A DNA stretch of 32,950 nucleotides from Deltaproteobacteria bacterium (GTDB lineage: Bacteria > Desulfobacterota > DSM-4660 > Desulfatiglandales > Desulfatiglandaceae), in assembly GCA_019310785.1 (NCBI GenBank), contig JAFDDR010000028.1:1-32950 (forward strand). Reading direction: 5' to 3'. Position 1 is the first letter of the stretch, and each line of letters starts with the position of its first letter. The notes beneath the pieces were generated by a model that searched no databases, was not told where the DNA came from, and saw nothing but the letters and a program-made list of their open reading frames with translations. The position numbers were made by a program, and so were the translations under genes. Below are positions 31,777 through 32,950 of the stretch, piece by piece.

Positions 31777-32325
31777 TCAACCCGCCGGAGATAAATCGGC
31801 GGGACGCCCAATCCCTTGTCTTCCCTCCTCCCATTCTTCTAAAATAATCCTGGTTGCTATCTTCGCGGTATTTCCGACTACTTTGGAGCAATGTTTTAAC
31901 ATTCCAAATTTTATTGCCTCTTCGAACTTTTTTTTATCCAGGAGATTGAATGTCCTGCCCATCAATGAATCTTGCACATCATAGCATCGACAGGTGCCAT
32001 ATCTTTTTAAGAATCTGTCATGTAACACCTTTGAAAGCAAATAGGATTTCATCGGTTTGAACATGTCTTTGAAGTCCTTCCGTTCCCTGCCAAACAAATA
32101 ACTGATTACCATGACACCGCCAATTAGAGCACCACATGTTCCGTTTCCGGTCAATCCCATACCATCAGCCAATCCGCTGGCTGATTTGAATACGTCATCA
32201 TTCTTGATGGTTATGGCGTCAAATATACCAGCGATGGCAGTTTGAGCGCATCCGGTACACTCCTGTTCATATCTCACTCCCAGTTCGTAAGCTCTTTCTA
32301 TTATTTCCTCCTTAGACTTATCCAT
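31777..32325 (-). CDS. C_GCAxxG_C_C family putative redox protein
   Basis: A 182-residue member of the C_GCAxxG_C_C family. The defining cysteines are visible: CTGCAQTAIAGI (about residues 23-34), GTCGALIGG (about 62-70) and TCRCYD (about 111-116). Such proteins are widespread in strict anaerobes and are thought to bind a metal cofactor or act as redox carriers, but no function is established. The N-terminal helix EEIIERAYELGVRYEQE fits the family. GGAG precedes the ATG. Length is a little above the family norm, with a C-terminal tail of about 20 polar residues. Confidence 0.88.
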   Translation of the reverse strand: MDKSKEEIIERAYELGVRYEQECTGCAQTAIAGIFDAITIKNDDVFKSASGLADGMGLTGNGTCGALIGGVMVISYLFGRERKDFKDMFKPMKSYLLSKVLHDRFLKRYGTCRCYDVQDSLMGRTFNLLDKKKFEEAIKFGMLKHCSKVVGNTAKIATRIILEEWEEGRQGIGRPADLSPAG

Positions 32326-32400
32326 ATTTAATCTCCGGCTTAGGGCTTGTGCAAAAATAACTTAGAAGAATTGGCGACCTACTATCCATTCTTTCATGGG

Positions 32401-32919
32401 CTATTCCAGTGCCTTTATAACTGCCCTCATATAGGCGGGCAGGTCATCCGGTTTCCTGCTCGTGATCAGATTGCCGTCAATAACAACCTCCTGATCAATC
32501 CAGTTTGCCCCGGCATGTACAAGATCATCTTTTATGGCAAAGAATGAAGTCAGGGTCCTGCCTTTTACAATTTCGGCGGAAGCAAGCATCCAGCCTGCAT
32601 GACAAATGGCTGCGACAACCTTTCCCGCGTTATGGATATCCCTGACGAGATCAACCATTTCAGGATACCGCCGCATAAGATCCGGAGCGTATCCGCCGGG
32701 AATTACAATTCCATCAAAATCCGACGCTTCCACCTGGCCTGCTCCCGCGTCAACCTTCGTCTCTGTTCCTGATTTGCCGGTATATGTCCCGGCACTGCCC
32801 GAACCCACCACGACAACTTCGGCGCCCGCCTCCTTCAATCTGTAAAAAGGGTACCAGAATTCCAGATCGTTGAACATGTTTTCAACAGGGATGACGACTT
32901 TTTTATTCTTTAGCTCCAT
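32401..32919 (-). CDS. DJ-1/PfpI family protein
   Basis: A 172-residue glutamine-amidotransferase-like protein. The nucleophile elbow is AICHAGWML (C106, H107), with the acidic partner in the N-terminal VENMFNDLEF segment and PGGYAPD upstream. C-H after the elbow points to the PfpI side of the family, some of which are glyoxalase III/deglycase-like or proteases. Reported activities vary, so I keep to the family name. The start at 32919 has GGAGG five bases upstream; a further in-frame ATG at 32931 would place that GGAGG inside the gene. It may share a transcript with the C_GCAxxG_C_C gene, 75 bases downstream. Confidence 0.9.
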   Translation of the reverse strand: MELKNKKVVIPVENMFNDLEFWYPFYRLKEAGAEVVVVGSGSAGTYTGKSGTETKVDAGAGQVEASDFDGIVIPGGYAPDLMRRYPEMVDLVRDIHNAGKVVAAICHAGWMLASAEIVKGRTLTSFFAIKDDLVHAGANWIDQEVVIDGNLITSRKPDDLPAYMRAVIKALE

Positions 32920-32950
32920 GTTATCCTCCATTAATTTCTTCGGTTTGCGA

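Overview
The window looks like chromosomal DNA of an anaerobic deltaproteobacterium (Desulfobacterota-like). This rests on two very haem-rich c-type cytochromes, a thrS-infC-rpmI-rplT-pheS-pheT-merR run, a mutL-miaA-pgsA-tRNA-Val block, and several families of short palindromic or tract-like repeats in the gaps. The lineage is inferred from gene content and layout only; no 16S or other taxonomic marker is present.

Region 1 (about 1-4750) is an accessory island. Three good attC-like sites and a fourth more degenerate one (103-226, 803-882, 1479-1539, 3602-3663) each show two imperfect inverted arms with unpaired extra bases on one side, and all point the same way. Between them lie small plus-strand cassettes: a DUF4258/YgiT-type zinc-finger pair, a hicA-hicB pair with its own promoter, a nucleotidyltransferase (MNT)/HEPN pair whose HEPN half is cut off, and an isochorismatase-type hydrolase. 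No integrase gene is visible, so this is best read as a cluster of attC sites lacking an integrase in the window, or the far end of an integron. The array is interrupted at about 2078 by minus-strand material: a C-terminal piece of a CvfB-like S1 protein, a tiny lysine-rich protein and a cold-shock protein. A chimeric remnant ORF closes the island.

Region 2 (4765-9411) carries a tandem pair of multihaem cytochromes (12 and 10 haem motifs) whose reading frames overlap as ATGA, preceded by a HEAT-repeat lipoprotein gene. They probably form an envelope electron-transfer unit. The second cytochrome gene holds two palindromic repeat insertions that keep its frame open.

Region 3 (9493-24327, minus strand) is housekeeping. 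It holds translation genes (thrS, infC, rpmI, rplT, pheS, pheT) followed by a MerR regulator; upstream of them are pgsA with tRNA-Val(GAC) just after it, a secreted FlgT-like protein, miaA, mutL, and a zinc-dependent phospholipase-C-like gene broken by a small deletion. GAPDH sits at the end of this block.

Region 4 (24329-28513) is a 1394-residue dikinase-like protein whose stop is one base from the GAPDH start. It has a PPDK-type ATP-grasp and a phosphohistidine swivel domain but no PEP/pyruvate barrel, and instead about 880 N-terminal residues I do not recognise. It is the best candidate here for undescribed biochemistry.

Region 5 (28514-32950) has two palindromic repeat elements, radC, tRNA-Leu(TAG) with its own promoter and terminator, a lysoplasmalogenase-like membrane protein, a SAM methyltransferase, a C_GCAxxG_C_C family redox protein and a DJ-1/PfpI protein.
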